In this document: piece after piece, positions 28,018 to 36,225 of the stretch
Layout: every line of letters begins with the position of its first letter
Position numbering within the stretch: position 1 is the first letter of the stretch
Source: Sulfurimicrobium sp.
GTDB taxonomy: Bacteria; Pseudomonadota; Gammaproteobacteria; Burkholderiales; Sulfuricellaceae
Direction: 5' to 3'
NCBI GenBank assembly: GCA_030652035.1
Contig: JAUSBJ010000001.1
Span: 44,211 to 108,210, forward strand
DNA length: 64,000 bases
Notes under the pieces: generated by a model
Databases searched by the model: none
What the model was told of the DNA's origin: nothing
The model's input: only the letters and a program-made list of their open reading frames with translations
Translations under genes and position numbers: made by a program

Positions 28018-29037
28018 ATGAAAATTCGTCCGAGGCAAAAAATATTGTCCGTTTTATTGGGGCTCGCCATGGCCTCTCTATCAGGCCAGGCATCCGCGCT
28101 GGTTACCCTGAGTAATGGCATTTATGATGTTCATGTCACTGAAGCTTCTGGAACCTGGAATGCCGTTACAGCGGCCGGCAACCCGGTTGGGGCGGGGCGA
28201 GATTTGCTTTACGATGGCACGACTACCTCTACGAACTTCTCGTCACTGCGCATCTATAGTCCCACGGGTGGTTCGGCGACCTATTCCTTCAACGGATCGG
28301 GTGGCGGCACAGATCTGAATGCTTACCTCACATCGCAGGGTGCCAGTAGTTTCGGCGCGGCGGGTCAGGCCTACAATCAAACCTGGAACGTCAATGGCCT
28401 TCAGGTGGCCCAGGATCTGATCGTCACCGGCACAGCTTACGCCAACTCCGCGATTTATCACACGGTGGCTTTTACCAACACCGGAAACAGTGCAGTGAGC
28501 TTTGGCTGGCGCAATCTCTATGACTGGGCAGTGAATGATCCTGGTTTCGACGATGGTCCAAGCAATGCGATCGAGATCGGCGGGGCCTCTGTTGTTGCCA
28601 CGACGACGAGTGAATTTTTATACACTCCGGCCGCGGGTTCCTACGCCCGGGTTGCTGCCGCACCGCCTCCTGCCGGTGGCGCCACCTATGAGCCCTTGCT
28701 TGGGTTGGGTTTTGATCCTGGATTCATTGCAATTCTTCCCGTCACCGCCCCGGAATTGTACGGCTACGTCAGTTGGCCTTCTGCGTTTGGCACGGCATTC
28801 GACTACACCCCTTCGGGTGGAGACGTATCTGGGGATAGCGCTGGGCTGAGTTGGTTCGGAAGAACGATAGGTTCCGCGCTTAGCCTGGGTGTTGGCGAAA
28901 CCTTGCGGCTGACCCAAACCATCTACGCGGTGCCTCCGGGCCAGACGCCTCCTGGCGGCGTTCCTGAGCCTGCCTCGCTGGTGCTGCTCGGCATCGGTTT
29001 GGCTTCACTGGCCGCTACACGCCGCCGCAAGGCTTAA
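28018..29037 (+). CDS. PEP-CTERM sorting domain protein
   Basis: A 339-residue exported protein. An N-terminal signal peptide (VLLGLAMASLSGQASA) precedes a Gly/Ser/Thr/Asn-rich body of beta-type sequence. The C-terminal sorting signal is VPEPASLVLLGIGLASLAA followed by TRRRKA: PEP motif, membrane span, arginine cluster. Such proteins are processed by exosortase EpsH/XrtA-type enzymes and exported with exopolysaccharide, often in floc or biofilm formers. No exosortase is in the window. The body is not assignable. It ends at a strong terminator. Confidence 0.93.
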   Translation: MKIRPRQKILSVLLGLAMASLSGQASALVTLSNGIYDVHVTEASGTWNAVTAAGNPVGAGRDLLYDGTTTSTNFSSLRIYSPTGGSATYSFNGSGGGTDLNAYLTSQGASSFGAAGQAYNQTWNVNGLQVAQDLIVTGTAYANSAIYHTVAFTNTGNSAVSFGWRNLYDWAVNDPGFDDGPSNAIEIGGASVVATTTSEFLYTPAAGSYARVAAAPPPAGGATYEPLLGLGFDPGFIAILPVTAPELYGYVSWPSAFGTAFDYTPSGGDVSGDSAGLSWFGRTIGSALSLGVGETLRLTQTIYAVPPGQTPPGGVPEPASLVLLGIGLASLAATRRRKA

Positions 29038-29056
29038 TCTGTCGGATATTCTGCGG

Positions 29057-29088
29057 TAAAACGGCGGCCTTGGCCGCCGTTTTTTTTT
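29057..29088 (+). terminator. Intrinsic terminator of the first PEP-CTERM gene
   Basis: ACGGCGGCC-TTGGCCGCCGT stem followed by nine T residues, starting about 20 bases after the stop. Confidence 0.93.
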
Positions 29089-29306
29089 GCTCTCGATTTT
29101 CATGATTCTATTCCTCGGTTAATGGCGAGGGTGTCATTGCTGCCGCCTTCATGGATTATGGCGTCAGGCTCGGCAGGGGCGGTGGAAAAGCAGGTAAAAA
29201 TAGATGCCACCATTTACCGTGAGCCAGGCATGGCAGCGCTTCCTGCTTTACTAAGCCCACCGGTTTCCGGTATGGTCAGGGACGTGTTAATCCAGAAAAT
29301 TTAGAC

Positions 29307-30653
29307 ATGACATTCTCTCTTCCCGCTGAAATGAGCGCCCTGCTGGAAAGCTGGTTGATCCAATCCCAGTCGCCCTCCTTCTGGTGGCAATTTGGCGTGC
29401 TGGCGCTGGCTGCCACCGGTGCCCTGCTGGTGCACAGCACTCTGAGCCATAGCCTGGGCCAACGCCCGGAAGGCGGTGAGGAAAATGTCATCCGGCGGAT
29501 GACCCTGAGCAGCATCCAGCGGCTCCTTTTCCCGATCAGCATGCTCTTCGGGGTGCTGGCGGGAAGAGCCCTGCTCGAAAGCATGGGTTACCCGGTCAAG
29601 TTGCTCAACCTGGCCGTGCCGCTGCTGACTTCTCTGGCCACCATCCGCATGGCGGTTTATCTGTTGCGCAAGACTTTCCGCCACGGCCCGGCGGTGAAGG
29701 CCTGGGAAGGGCTCATCTCCACCTCGGCGTGGGTGATCGTCGCTCTGCATCTGCTGGGCTGGCTGCCCACCGTCCTGGAAGCCCTGGATGGGCTTGCCCT
29801 GCAAGTCGGCACCCTGCGCGTCTCTCTGCTGGGGGGCATCAAACTGATCCTGGCCGTGGCCTTGACCTGGGTGCTGGCGTTGTGGCTGGCCCGCTTGATA
29901 GAAAACCGCCTGAACCGGGCGGAATATGTGAATCCGGGCATGCAGGTGGCCATGGTCAAGTTGAGCAAGTTCGTGTTGCTGACGCTGGCCTCGCTGCTGG
30001 CGCTGGAGGCGGCAGGCATCGACCTGACTGCGCTGGCAGTATTCGGCGGTGCGCTGGGCGTGGGCCTGGGCTTCGGTCTGCAACGTATCGCCAGCAACTT
30101 CATCAGCGGTTTCATCGTCCTCTTCGACCGTTCCATCCGGCCTGGCGATGTCATCACCATCGGCGAAAAATTCGGCTGGGTGCAGGAACTGCGCGCCCGC
30201 TACATCGTGGTGCGGGACCGGGACGGAGTGGAGCGGCTCATCCCCAACGAGACCCTGATCACCAACGAGGTGATCAACTGGAGTTATACCGATCGAAACG
30301 TACGCCTCAAAATCCCCGTTTCCATCAGCTACAACGACGACCCGGAACAGGCCATGGCCCTGCTGGAAGAGGCGGGGCGAGATACTCCCCGCGTCCTGGA
30401 AGACCCCGCTCCTGCCGCCAGACTGCTGGCCTTTGGCGATAACGGCATCGAGCTGGAATTGCGCGTCTGGATCAATGACCCGCAGCAGGGCCTGGTGGGC
30501 GTGCGCTCGGAAGTGAACCTGCGCATCTGGCGCCTGTTCAAGGCGGCGGGCATCGTCATCCCCTTCCCGCAGCGCGATCTGCACCTGATCGCGCACTGGC
30601 CGAACGCGCCGCAGGAGGGCGGAGAGCCTGTGAGTCCGTTCGAGCGAGCTTAG
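29307..30653 (+). CDS. MscS-family mechanosensitive ion channel
   Basis: A 448-residue inner-membrane protein with several N-terminal hydrophobic helices and the MscS core: pore-helix region ALGVGLGFGLQRIASNFISG, then FDRSIRPGDVITIGEKFGWV and RDGVERLIPNETLITNEVIN of the beta domain. It should open under membrane tension and relieve osmotic pressure. It is larger than E. coli MscS (286 residues), with extra N-terminal helices as in YbdG/MscM relatives. It stands alone; no Shine-Dalgarno is clear. Confidence 0.93.
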   Translation: MTFSLPAEMSALLESWLIQSQSPSFWWQFGVLALAATGALLVHSTLSHSLGQRPEGGEENVIRRMTLSSIQRLLFPISMLFGVLAGRALLESMGYPVKLLNLAVPLLTSLATIRMAVYLLRKTFRHGPAVKAWEGLISTSAWVIVALHLLGWLPTVLEALDGLALQVGTLRVSLLGGIKLILAVALTWVLALWLARLIENRLNRAEYVNPGMQVAMVKLSKFVLLTLASLLALEAAGIDLTALAVFGGALGVGLGFGLQRIASNFISGFIVLFDRSIRPGDVITIGEKFGWVQELRARYIVVRDRDGVERLIPNETLITNEVINWSYTDRNVRLKIPVSISYNDDPEQAMALLEEAGRDTPRVLEDPAPAARLLAFGDNGIELELRVWINDPQQGLVGVRSEVNLRIWRLFKAAGIVIPFPQRDLHLIAHWPNAPQEGGEPVSPFERA

Positions 30654-30892
30654 CTTCAAAGTAATGTCGAAGAAACTTACACCTTGTGTTAAGGCGGGTA
30701 CTTGCTTCGTCATCATCTTTTATTGCGCAAAGGCGTGCTGGCTTTGCCATTGAGGTGAAGATTTTCTATGCGAGAAGATATGTCGGAATTGCCAGGTTGC
30801 CGGACAAGAAGCGAACGCAAATTGAATGTGTTTGTGCGCCCTCATTGATTGGGCGAGGCGAATCCGGCGGTAGTCGAAACAAATTGCGAACA
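30654..30892. other. Gap between mscS and the second PEP-CTERM gene
   Basis: About 240 bases between convergent genes. No coding pattern, repeat or RNA signature was recognised before the terminator at its right end. Confidence 0.5.
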
Positions 30893-30940
30893 GGAAAAAA
30901 ATCGAGCCGCACGCCCCAAAAAGGCTGTGCGGCTCGATAG
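30893..30940 (-). terminator. Intrinsic terminator of the second PEP-CTERM gene
   Basis: Inverted repeat ATCGAGCCGCAC / GTGCGGCTCGAT; on the minus strand it is followed by a run of T residues. Confidence 0.92.
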
Positions 30941-30953
30941 ACTGTGCCTGCGC

Positions 30954-31673
30954 TTAATTCAGCCTGCGCCGCAAACCTGCAAGACCAGCCAGCCCGATTG
31001 CCAAGAGCGCGAGGCTTGCCGGTTCAGGGTTCGGATGAACCTGCTCTACGCTGCCAACGCTGAAATCGTCAAAGCCGAAGTAATCCACCCCACCCGCAGT
31101 ATTGCCAAACGTCAACTGTGTAAAGGTGTCCGTGGTGGAAATAATGCCCCAGTACAGCACGCCGCCGCCAGTGCCATAGACCGTGTTGGGGATGTTGTAA
31201 ACCTCGGTACTGCCGCCGGCCAGAGTTGCCGTCACATGGCCGCCATAGTCACCGATGTCAATTCCATAGAAGCCGAAGGCCGCCACTGGAGCGCTAAAGT
31301 CGATATAGAATGTCCCGCTGCCTTCCCAGTAGTTAACGCCGCTGATGGGATACCTGCCGACCCCGTTGGTGCCGGTGGCCACGGTGGCGACATTACCAGT
31401 ACCATTGAGAGTGGCCGTGCCAAAGCCAGGGAAGTTGACTGCCAGGGGCGCGACCGTATTTGTTGCAAACCCTTCCAGCGTTTCCGTTCCGACGCCGACC
31501 AGATTGCTAAAGAAACTGGCACGGGCCGCATCGGCATTGGGGTGGCTCAGCAAGCGCGTCCCTTCGCCTAGTCCAAGGTCTTCCCCGAAATATACCGTGT
31601 GAGTGGCATACGCAGAAGCCGCAACCAGCGAGAGACTTGCGCCGATGAGTGCGGAAATAAGTGATTTTTTCAT
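30954..31673 (-). CDS. PEP-CTERM sorting domain protein
   Basis: A 239-residue exported protein. It has a signal peptide (ALIGASLSLVAASAYA) and the C-terminal signal NPEPASLALLAIGLAGLAGL followed by RRRLN. The middle (FYIDFSAPVAAFGFYGIDIG, FGFDDFSVG) resembles the lectin/jelly-roll-like bodies seen in many PEP-CTERM proteins. Binding partners are unknown. GAGAGGAGAAT stands just before the ATG. A near-consensus sigma-54 promoter lies about 80 bases upstream. Confidence 0.93.
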   Translation of the reverse strand: MKKSLISALIGASLSLVAASAYATHTVYFGEDLGLGEGTRLLSHPNADAARASFFSNLVGVGTETLEGFATNTVAPLAVNFPGFGTATLNGTGNVATVATGTNGVGRYPISGVNYWEGSGTFYIDFSAPVAAFGFYGIDIGDYGGHVTATLAGGSTEVYNIPNTVYGTGGGVLYWGIISTTDTFTQLTFGNTAGGVDYFGFDDFSVGSVEQVHPNPEPASLALLAIGLAGLAGLRRRLN

Positions 31674-31751
31674 TTTATTCTCCTCTCAACTCGTGATGAT
31701 CAAACAGTCGGCAACATGATTAAATATTGAATGTAACCTTGACAAATTATT

Positions 31752-31768
31752 AAGCAAGCTGCGTGCCT
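31752..31768 (-). promoter_or_regulatory. Sigma-54 (-24/-12) promoter of the second PEP-CTERM gene
   Basis: Read on the minus strand: AGGCACGCAGCTTGCTT, against the consensus TGGCACG-N4-TTGCW, with GG-N10-GC spacing. The only mismatch in the conserved blocks is the first base. The predicted transcript start lies roughly 65 bases before the ATG. Confidence 0.75.
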
Positions 31769-32219
31769 GTGGTTTTGATAAGGCTTTAATTCCTTTTTAT
31801 TACATATATATAGATGTTTATTGGTGCGGGATGATTCATTTCGTCTGTGGGGCATCCGGGCAAGACTGTAAGAAAAGTCGACACGTTTCTCCCATTTGCT
31901 GGATGCCCTCGGTTTTTACGACTTCGCCCATTAAGGCGTGGGAACAGAGCCCACACCGGCTGATGGTAAGCATGCAGCACTGGACCCGGCATGGGTAGGG
32001 CAAACGATTTTGACGTAAATGAGGCAGTTGGCCGACTATTGGCTGTAATAAAGATCGACAGCATGGCCGGACTGGTGGAAGCACTGAAAATCTACGACCG
32101 ATTTTGGTTGCATCTCCCGCTTGCGGAGACGGACATGGTCAGGATTTGCTTGGGTGTTTCAGTTTAGAAATGCTCGCAGTGTTGGCCAAGCATCTGTAAA
32201 TCGCGCAAGAAAACCGTTG
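31769..32219. other. Intergenic region, content unclear
   Basis: About 450 bases between a PEP-CTERM promoter and the SulP stop. A short plus-strand ORF (31991-32167, MGRANDFDVNEAVGRLLAV...) and a minus-strand ORF (31836-32084, with CGLCSHALMGEVV) can be read, but neither has a Shine-Dalgarno or a recognised family. Either could be decayed coding DNA. Confidence 0.4.
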
Positions 32220-33785
32220 TTACCCCAACTTGTCATCCGCAAGATGGTAATGGGGGTCTTCGCCAACATGGATTTCCACCATGTCCTTGGCTTTTTCCAG
32301 CACATCCAGGCAGTCCGGGCTGAGATGGCGCAGGTGCAGGCGCTTGCCGGCCTGCTGGTAGCGCGTGGCAAGGCTGTCGATGGCTTCAACGGCGGAATGG
32401 TCCATGACGCGGGCGCGGCGGAATTCCACCACCACTTCTTCAGGATCTTCCTTCGGTGTAAACAGGGTCTGGAATTCCGCCGTCGAAGCAAAAAACAGCG
32501 TGCCTTCCAGTTCATAGACTTTCCAGCCCTTGCCGTCCAGATAAGTGTTCACCTTGATGTGTTTGGCGTGTTGCCAGGCGAACACCAGCGCGGAGATGAT
32601 CACGCCGGTGACCACGGCGATGGCCAGATCGGTGAGTACTGTGATCACGGTAACGGCAACCACGACCAAAGCGTCGCTGCGCGGTACACTGCGCATGGCG
32701 GTGAGGCTGCCCCACGCGAAGGTTTTTTGCGAAACCACGAACATCAGGCCGATCAGCGCGGCGAGCGGGATCATGGCTATCCATTGCGAAGCGAAGAGAA
32801 TGAACGACAGCAGAAACAGTGCGGCAGCGATGCCGGACAGGCGCTGGGTCGCGCCGTTGTTCACGTTGATCATGCTCTGGCCGATCATGGCGCAGCCGCC
32901 CATGCCGCCGAAGAAGCCGGTGACGACATTGGCTCCACCCTGCGCCACGCATTCCCGGTTGGGCTTGCCGCGCGTGTCGGTCATTTCATCGATCAGGTTC
33001 AGTGTCAGCAGGGATTCGATCAGGCCGATGGAGGCGAGAATCAGGCTGTAGGGGAAAATGATTTGCAGGGTTTCCCAGCTCAGCGGCACCTGCGGGAAAT
33101 GGAACTGCGGCAACCCACCCTCGATGGAGGCCATGTCGCCCACGGTCTTGGTGTCGATGCCGAAAAAGATCACCAGGAATGAAACCGTCGCGATGCCGGC
33201 CAGTGCGGAGGGAATGACCCTGGTCAGGCGCGGCAGCAGGTAGATGATGGCCATGGTCAGCGCGATCAGGCCCAGCATGGCGTAGAGCTTCGTGCCCGTC
33301 ATCCAGGCAGGTACGCCATCCGGCCCCAACATCTTGAAGTGCCCCATCTGCGCCAGAAAGATCACGATGGCCAGGCCGTTGACGAAGCCCAGCATGACCG
33401 GAAACGGCACCATGCGGATGAACTTGCCCAGTTTCAGCAGGCCGAAAGCGATCTGCAGCAGGCCCATCAGCACCACGGTGGCGAACAGGTATTCCACGCC
33501 ATGCTGCACCACCAAAGCCACCATCACCACCGCCAATGCGCCGGTGGCACCGGAAATCATGCCGGGCCGACCGCCGAAGGCCGCAGTGATGAGGCCCATG
33601 ATGAAGGCGGCGTAGAGACCGGTAAGCGGGTGAACTTGTGCCACGAAGGCAAAGGCAATGGCCTCGGGAACAAGTGCCAGGGCAACGGTCAAGCCGCTCA
33701 GGGTGCAGAGCTTTACGCGGGAAAGGGTGAAATTCGGGCAATGGCTCGGGGTCATGCGACATCCAATGGAAATACTCACTTGCAT
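32220..33785 (-). CDS. SulP family anion transporter with STAS domain
   Basis: A 521-residue SLC26/SulP transporter. Ten or more membrane helices include GLTVALALVPEAIAFAFVAQ, GLYAAFIMGLITAAFGGRPG and TGFFGGMGGCAMIGQSMINV. A C-terminal STAS domain follows (about 410-510; VVEFRRARVMDHSAVEAID). Substrate is sulfate, bicarbonate or another anion; the short N-terminus and MSINV-type motif resemble BicA/DauA-like members. The start at 33785 or an in-frame ATG at 33755 are both possible; neither has a strong Shine-Dalgarno. It is divergent from the ars operon. Confidence 0.92.
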   Translation of the reverse strand: MQVSISIGCRMTPSHCPNFTLSRVKLCTLSGLTVALALVPEAIAFAFVAQVHPLTGLYAAFIMGLITAAFGGRPGMISGATGALAVVMVALVVQHGVEYLFATVVLMGLLQIAFGLLKLGKFIRMVPFPVMLGFVNGLAIVIFLAQMGHFKMLGPDGVPAWMTGTKLYAMLGLIALTMAIIYLLPRLTRVIPSALAGIATVSFLVIFFGIDTKTVGDMASIEGGLPQFHFPQVPLSWETLQIIFPYSLILASIGLIESLLTLNLIDEMTDTRGKPNRECVAQGGANVVTGFFGGMGGCAMIGQSMINVNNGATQRLSGIAAALFLLSFILFASQWIAMIPLAALIGLMFVVSQKTFAWGSLTAMRSVPRSDALVVVAVTVITVLTDLAIAVVTGVIISALVFAWQHAKHIKVNTYLDGKGWKVYELEGTLFFASTAEFQTLFTPKEDPEEVVVEFRRARVMDHSAVEAIDSLATRYQQAGKRLHLRHLSPDCLDVLEKAKDMVEIHVGEDPHYHLADDKLG

Positions 33786-33996
33786 CTCGCGAGTGATGGT
33801 TGAGCGGGTTTGCGGAGATCGAGCCAGAACGTCGTGGCAGAGCGAGGGTGAGCTAGATCAAGGACCGTGCGATTTTTTATATAGTTGATTTTTGTGCAAT
33901 TTTACCACAGCCCGGGTTTTTGATGGATTCGCGACCCATTGGCGGAATTCTTATTCTTGTTGATCATATCTGCCAAAGCGAATATAGTCTCGCCCC

Positions 33997-34341
33997 ATGA
34001 ACGAACAATTTTTTTTCGAATCCCTCTCCGATGAAACCCGCCGCCGCATCCTGGTGCTGATCCTGAAGCATGAGGAATTGTGCGTATGCGAGCTGTTCCA
34101 GGCGCTGGATGTGCCCCAGCCGAAAGTGTCGCGCCATCTGGCGGTATTGCGCGAGGCCGTGGTGCTGGCGCAACGGCGCGAGGGGTTGTGGGTGTATTAC
34201 CGCATTAACCCTTTGCTGCCCACCTGGGCCTACCGTACTCTCGAACAGATGGTGCAGGGCTGCGGTGATCTGGAGCTGTTTCTGTCAGACAGCAAGCGTC
34301 TCGATGAAATGCCGAATCGCCCCGTGCGCTGTTGTGCGTAG
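33997..34341 (+). CDS. arsR: ArsR-family arsenite-responsive repressor
   Basis: A 114-residue winged-helix repressor. The metalloid site ELCVCEL in the alpha3 region carries the CxC pair of classic ArsR; QPKVSRHLAVLREAVVLAQR is the recognition helix, and further cysteines lie at the C-terminus (VRCCA). Arsenite binding should release it from the ars promoter. It opens the operon 33997-38687. A CGAATA-containing half-site lies just upstream of its start and recurs before arsC. Confidence 0.95.
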   Translation: MNEQFFFESLSDETRRRILVLILKHEELCVCELFQALDVPQPKVSRHLAVLREAVVLAQRREGLWVYYRINPLLPTWAYRTLEQMVQGCGDLELFLSDSKRLDEMPNRPVRCCA

Positions 34342-34351
34342 AATCTTTTAT

Positions 34352-34393
34352 TAATTATTCGGCCTGACATATATATGAAACAGCGAATAATTA
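34352..34393. promoter_or_regulatory. Inverted repeat before arsC, possible ArsR operator
   Basis: TAATTATTCG (34352-34361) and CGAATAATTA (34384-34393) are exact inverted repeats separated by 22 bases, in the gap between arsR and arsC. The sequence AGCGAATA occurs both here (34382) and upstream of arsR (33977), as expected if the same regulator binds both. Confidence 0.5.
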
Positions 34394-34420
34394 GCATGAC
34401 GATTTTGGGAGTTTGTGGCA

Positions 34421-34930
34421 ATGAGCAATAAAACCTACAACGTTCTTTTTCTTTGTACCGGAAATTCGGCACGCTCGATTCTGGGCGAGGTGCTGCTCAA
34501 CCACCTCGGCAAGGGACAGTTCCATGCCTACAGCGCGGGCAGTCACCCGGAGGGGTCGGTCAATCCTGTTGCCATGGAGCTTCTGCTGAAGAACAGATTG
34601 CCGGTTACCCATTTACGCAGTAAGTCCTGGGACGAATTCTCCTTGCCTGGCGCACCGCAATTCGATTTCGTGTTTACTGTGTGCGATAAGGCCGCTGGCG
34701 AAGTCTGCCCTGCATGGCCAGGCCAGCCCATGACCGCCCACTGGGGCATTGACGATCCCGCCGCGGTAACGGGGAGCGATGAGGACAAACGCAAAGCTTT
34801 TGTCAAAGCCTTCACCCAGCTCAGCCGCCGTATTTCCCTGTTCATCAGCCTGCCGATGGAAAAGTTGGACAAGTTGTCCTTGAAGCGTCAACTCGACGAG
34901 ATCGGACGTTTGCGCGAGAAGGGAGAATAA
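34421..34930 (+). CDS. arsC: Thioredoxin/mycothiol-type arsenate reductase (LMW phosphatase fold)
   Basis: A 169-residue ArsC of the low-molecular-weight phosphatase fold. The CX5R loop is LFLCTGNSARSILGE, and a second cysteine pair sits in FTVCDKAAGEVCPAWPGQP, used for the intramolecular disulfide relay. It reduces arsenate to arsenite for the ACR3 exporter. The ATG at 34421 has GGGAG about 9 bases upstream. It is the first of two ArsC genes in this operon. Confidence 0.93.
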   Translation: MSNKTYNVLFLCTGNSARSILGEVLLNHLGKGQFHAYSAGSHPEGSVNPVAMELLLKNRLPVTHLRSKSWDEFSLPGAPQFDFVFTVCDKAAGEVCPAWPGQPMTAHWGIDDPAAVTGSDEDKRKAFVKAFTQLSRRISLFISLPMEKLDKLSLKRQLDEIGRLREKGE

Positions 34931-34933
34931 GCA

Positions 34934-36010
34934 GTGAGCGCGCAATGCGAAGTTGCAGCAAAAACCGCTGCTGGTGCGGAAATGGGTTTCTTCGAGCGCT
35001 GGCTGACGGTATGGGTGTTTCTCTGCATTGCGGTAGGTATTTTGCTCGGTCAGCTCTTTCCCGCGCCGTTTCATGCTCTTGGCCGTCTGGAAGTCGCTCA
35101 GGTGAATCTCCCGGTGGGTCTTCTGATCTGGGTGATGATCATCCCCATGCTGCTCAAGATCGATTTTGGCGCCCTGCACCAAGTGCGCGCCCACACCAAG
35201 GGCATAGGCGTGACCCTGTTCATTAACTGGGCGGTCAAGCCCTTCTCCATGGCCCTGCTGGGGTGGATTTTCATCCGCCACGTGTTCGCGCCGTATCTTC
35301 CGGCGGAACAACTGGACAGCTACGTGGCTGGCCTGATCCTGCTGGCTGCCGCACCTTGCACCGCGATGGTGTTCGTGTGGAGCCATCTCACCCGCGGCGA
35401 TCCCCTGTTCACCCTGTCCCAGGTGGCCTTGAACGATGTCATCATGATCTTTGCCTTCGCGCCGCTGGTGGCTCTGCTGCTCGGACTGTCTGCGATCACC
35501 GTGCCGTGGGATACCCTGTTCCTGTCGGTGCTGATGTATATCGTCATTCCGGTCATCATCGCCCAGTGGTGGCGGCGAAGCCTGCTAAAAAAAGGGCAGG
35601 AAGTTTTTGATCGCACTCTGAAAACGCTGCACCCCTTCGGCCTGTCTGCCCTGCTCGCCACTCTGGTGCTGCTGTTTGCCTTCCAGGGCGAGGCCATCCT
35701 CAAGCAGCCGCTGGTGATCGCGATGCTGGCGGTGCCGATCCTGATCCAGGTATTCTTCAATTCGGGTCTGGCCTATCTGCTCAACCGCAAGCTGGGCGTG
35801 GCCCACTCTGTGGCCGGGCCATCGGCGCTGATCGGCGCCAGCAATTTCTTCGAACTGGCGGTGGCCGCCGCCATCAGCCTGTTCGGTTTCGAGTCCGGTG
35901 CGGCGCTGGCCACAGTGGTGGGCGTGCTGATCGAAGTACCGGTGATGCTGGCGGTGGTGCGCATCGTGAATAGCTCAAAAGCATGGTATGAAAGGGGAGC
36001 GCAAGCATGA
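34934..36010 (+). CDS. arsB: ACR3-family arsenite efflux transporter
   Basis: A 358-residue membrane protein with ten hydrophobic helices, of the ACR3 (BASS-like) family, not E. coli ArsB. The essential cysteine is in LLAAAPCTAMVFVWSHLTRG; PSALIGASNFFELAVA is another family mark. It exports arsenite, and some members antimonite. The start is a GTG 3 bases after the arsC stop. The next gene overlaps by 4 bases. Confidence 0.95.
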   Translation: MSAQCEVAAKTAAGAEMGFFERWLTVWVFLCIAVGILLGQLFPAPFHALGRLEVAQVNLPVGLLIWVMIIPMLLKIDFGALHQVRAHTKGIGVTLFINWAVKPFSMALLGWIFIRHVFAPYLPAEQLDSYVAGLILLAAAPCTAMVFVWSHLTRGDPLFTLSQVALNDVIMIFAFAPLVALLLGLSAITVPWDTLFLSVLMYIVIPVIIAQWWRRSLLKKGQEVFDRTLKTLHPFGLSALLATLVLLFAFQGEAILKQPLVIAMLAVPILIQVFFNSGLAYLLNRKLGVAHSVAGPSALIGASNFFELAVAAAISLFGFESGAALATVVGVLIEVPVMLAVVRIVNSSKAWYERGAQA

Positions 36011-36225
36011 TTCTTGAGTCGGTCCTGACCTGCCCAAACTGCGGCCATGTGGAAACGGAAACCATGCCCACGGATGCCTGCCAGTGGTTCTACGAATGCA
36101 AGGGCTGCGGCGTGTTGTTGAAACCCAAGTCCGGCGACTGCTGCGTGTTCTGCTCCTACGGCAGCGTGCCTTGCCCGCCTGTGCAACAAGAAGGCAGTGG
36201 CTGTTGTGGAGTAAAGCATGTTTGA
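36007..36225 (+). CDS. GDCCVxC-domain small protein
   Basis: A 72-residue cysteine-rich protein with LTCPNCGH, CKGCG and the signature SGDCCVFCSYGSVPCPPVQ. The family is often found in arsenic and mercury operons, and some members are selenoproteins in the second cysteine of the motif; here all positions are TGC/TGT cysteine codons. Probably a metal- or metalloid-binding protein. Its start overlaps the ACR3 stop and its end overlaps the permease gene. Confidence 0.9.
   Translation: MILESVLTCPNCGHVETETMPTDACQWFYECKGCGVLLKPKSGDCCVFCSYGSVPCPPVQQEGSGCCGVKHV

Noticed and set aside
29122..29304. 60-codon ORF between the terminator and mscS
   Set aside because: No Shine-Dalgarno, no family, and an amino-acid pattern like non-coding DNA.
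29301..30716. 471-codon open frame antisense to mscS
   Set aside because: It is Gln/His/Arg-rich shadow sequence opposite a clear MscS gene.
31836..32084. 82-codon minus-strand ORF with CxxC-like cysteines
   Set aside because: No Shine-Dalgarno and no family; kept only as a note in the gap description.
31991..32167. 58-codon ORF with a faint resemblance to a response-regulator end
   Set aside because: The similarity (GRANDFDVNEAVGRLLAVI) is too weak to claim, and no start signal is visible; a BLASTX search would decide.
36007..36225. Possible selenocysteine in the GDCCVxC protein
   Set aside because: All motif positions are ordinary cysteine codons with no in-frame TGA, so it is not a selenoprotein here.
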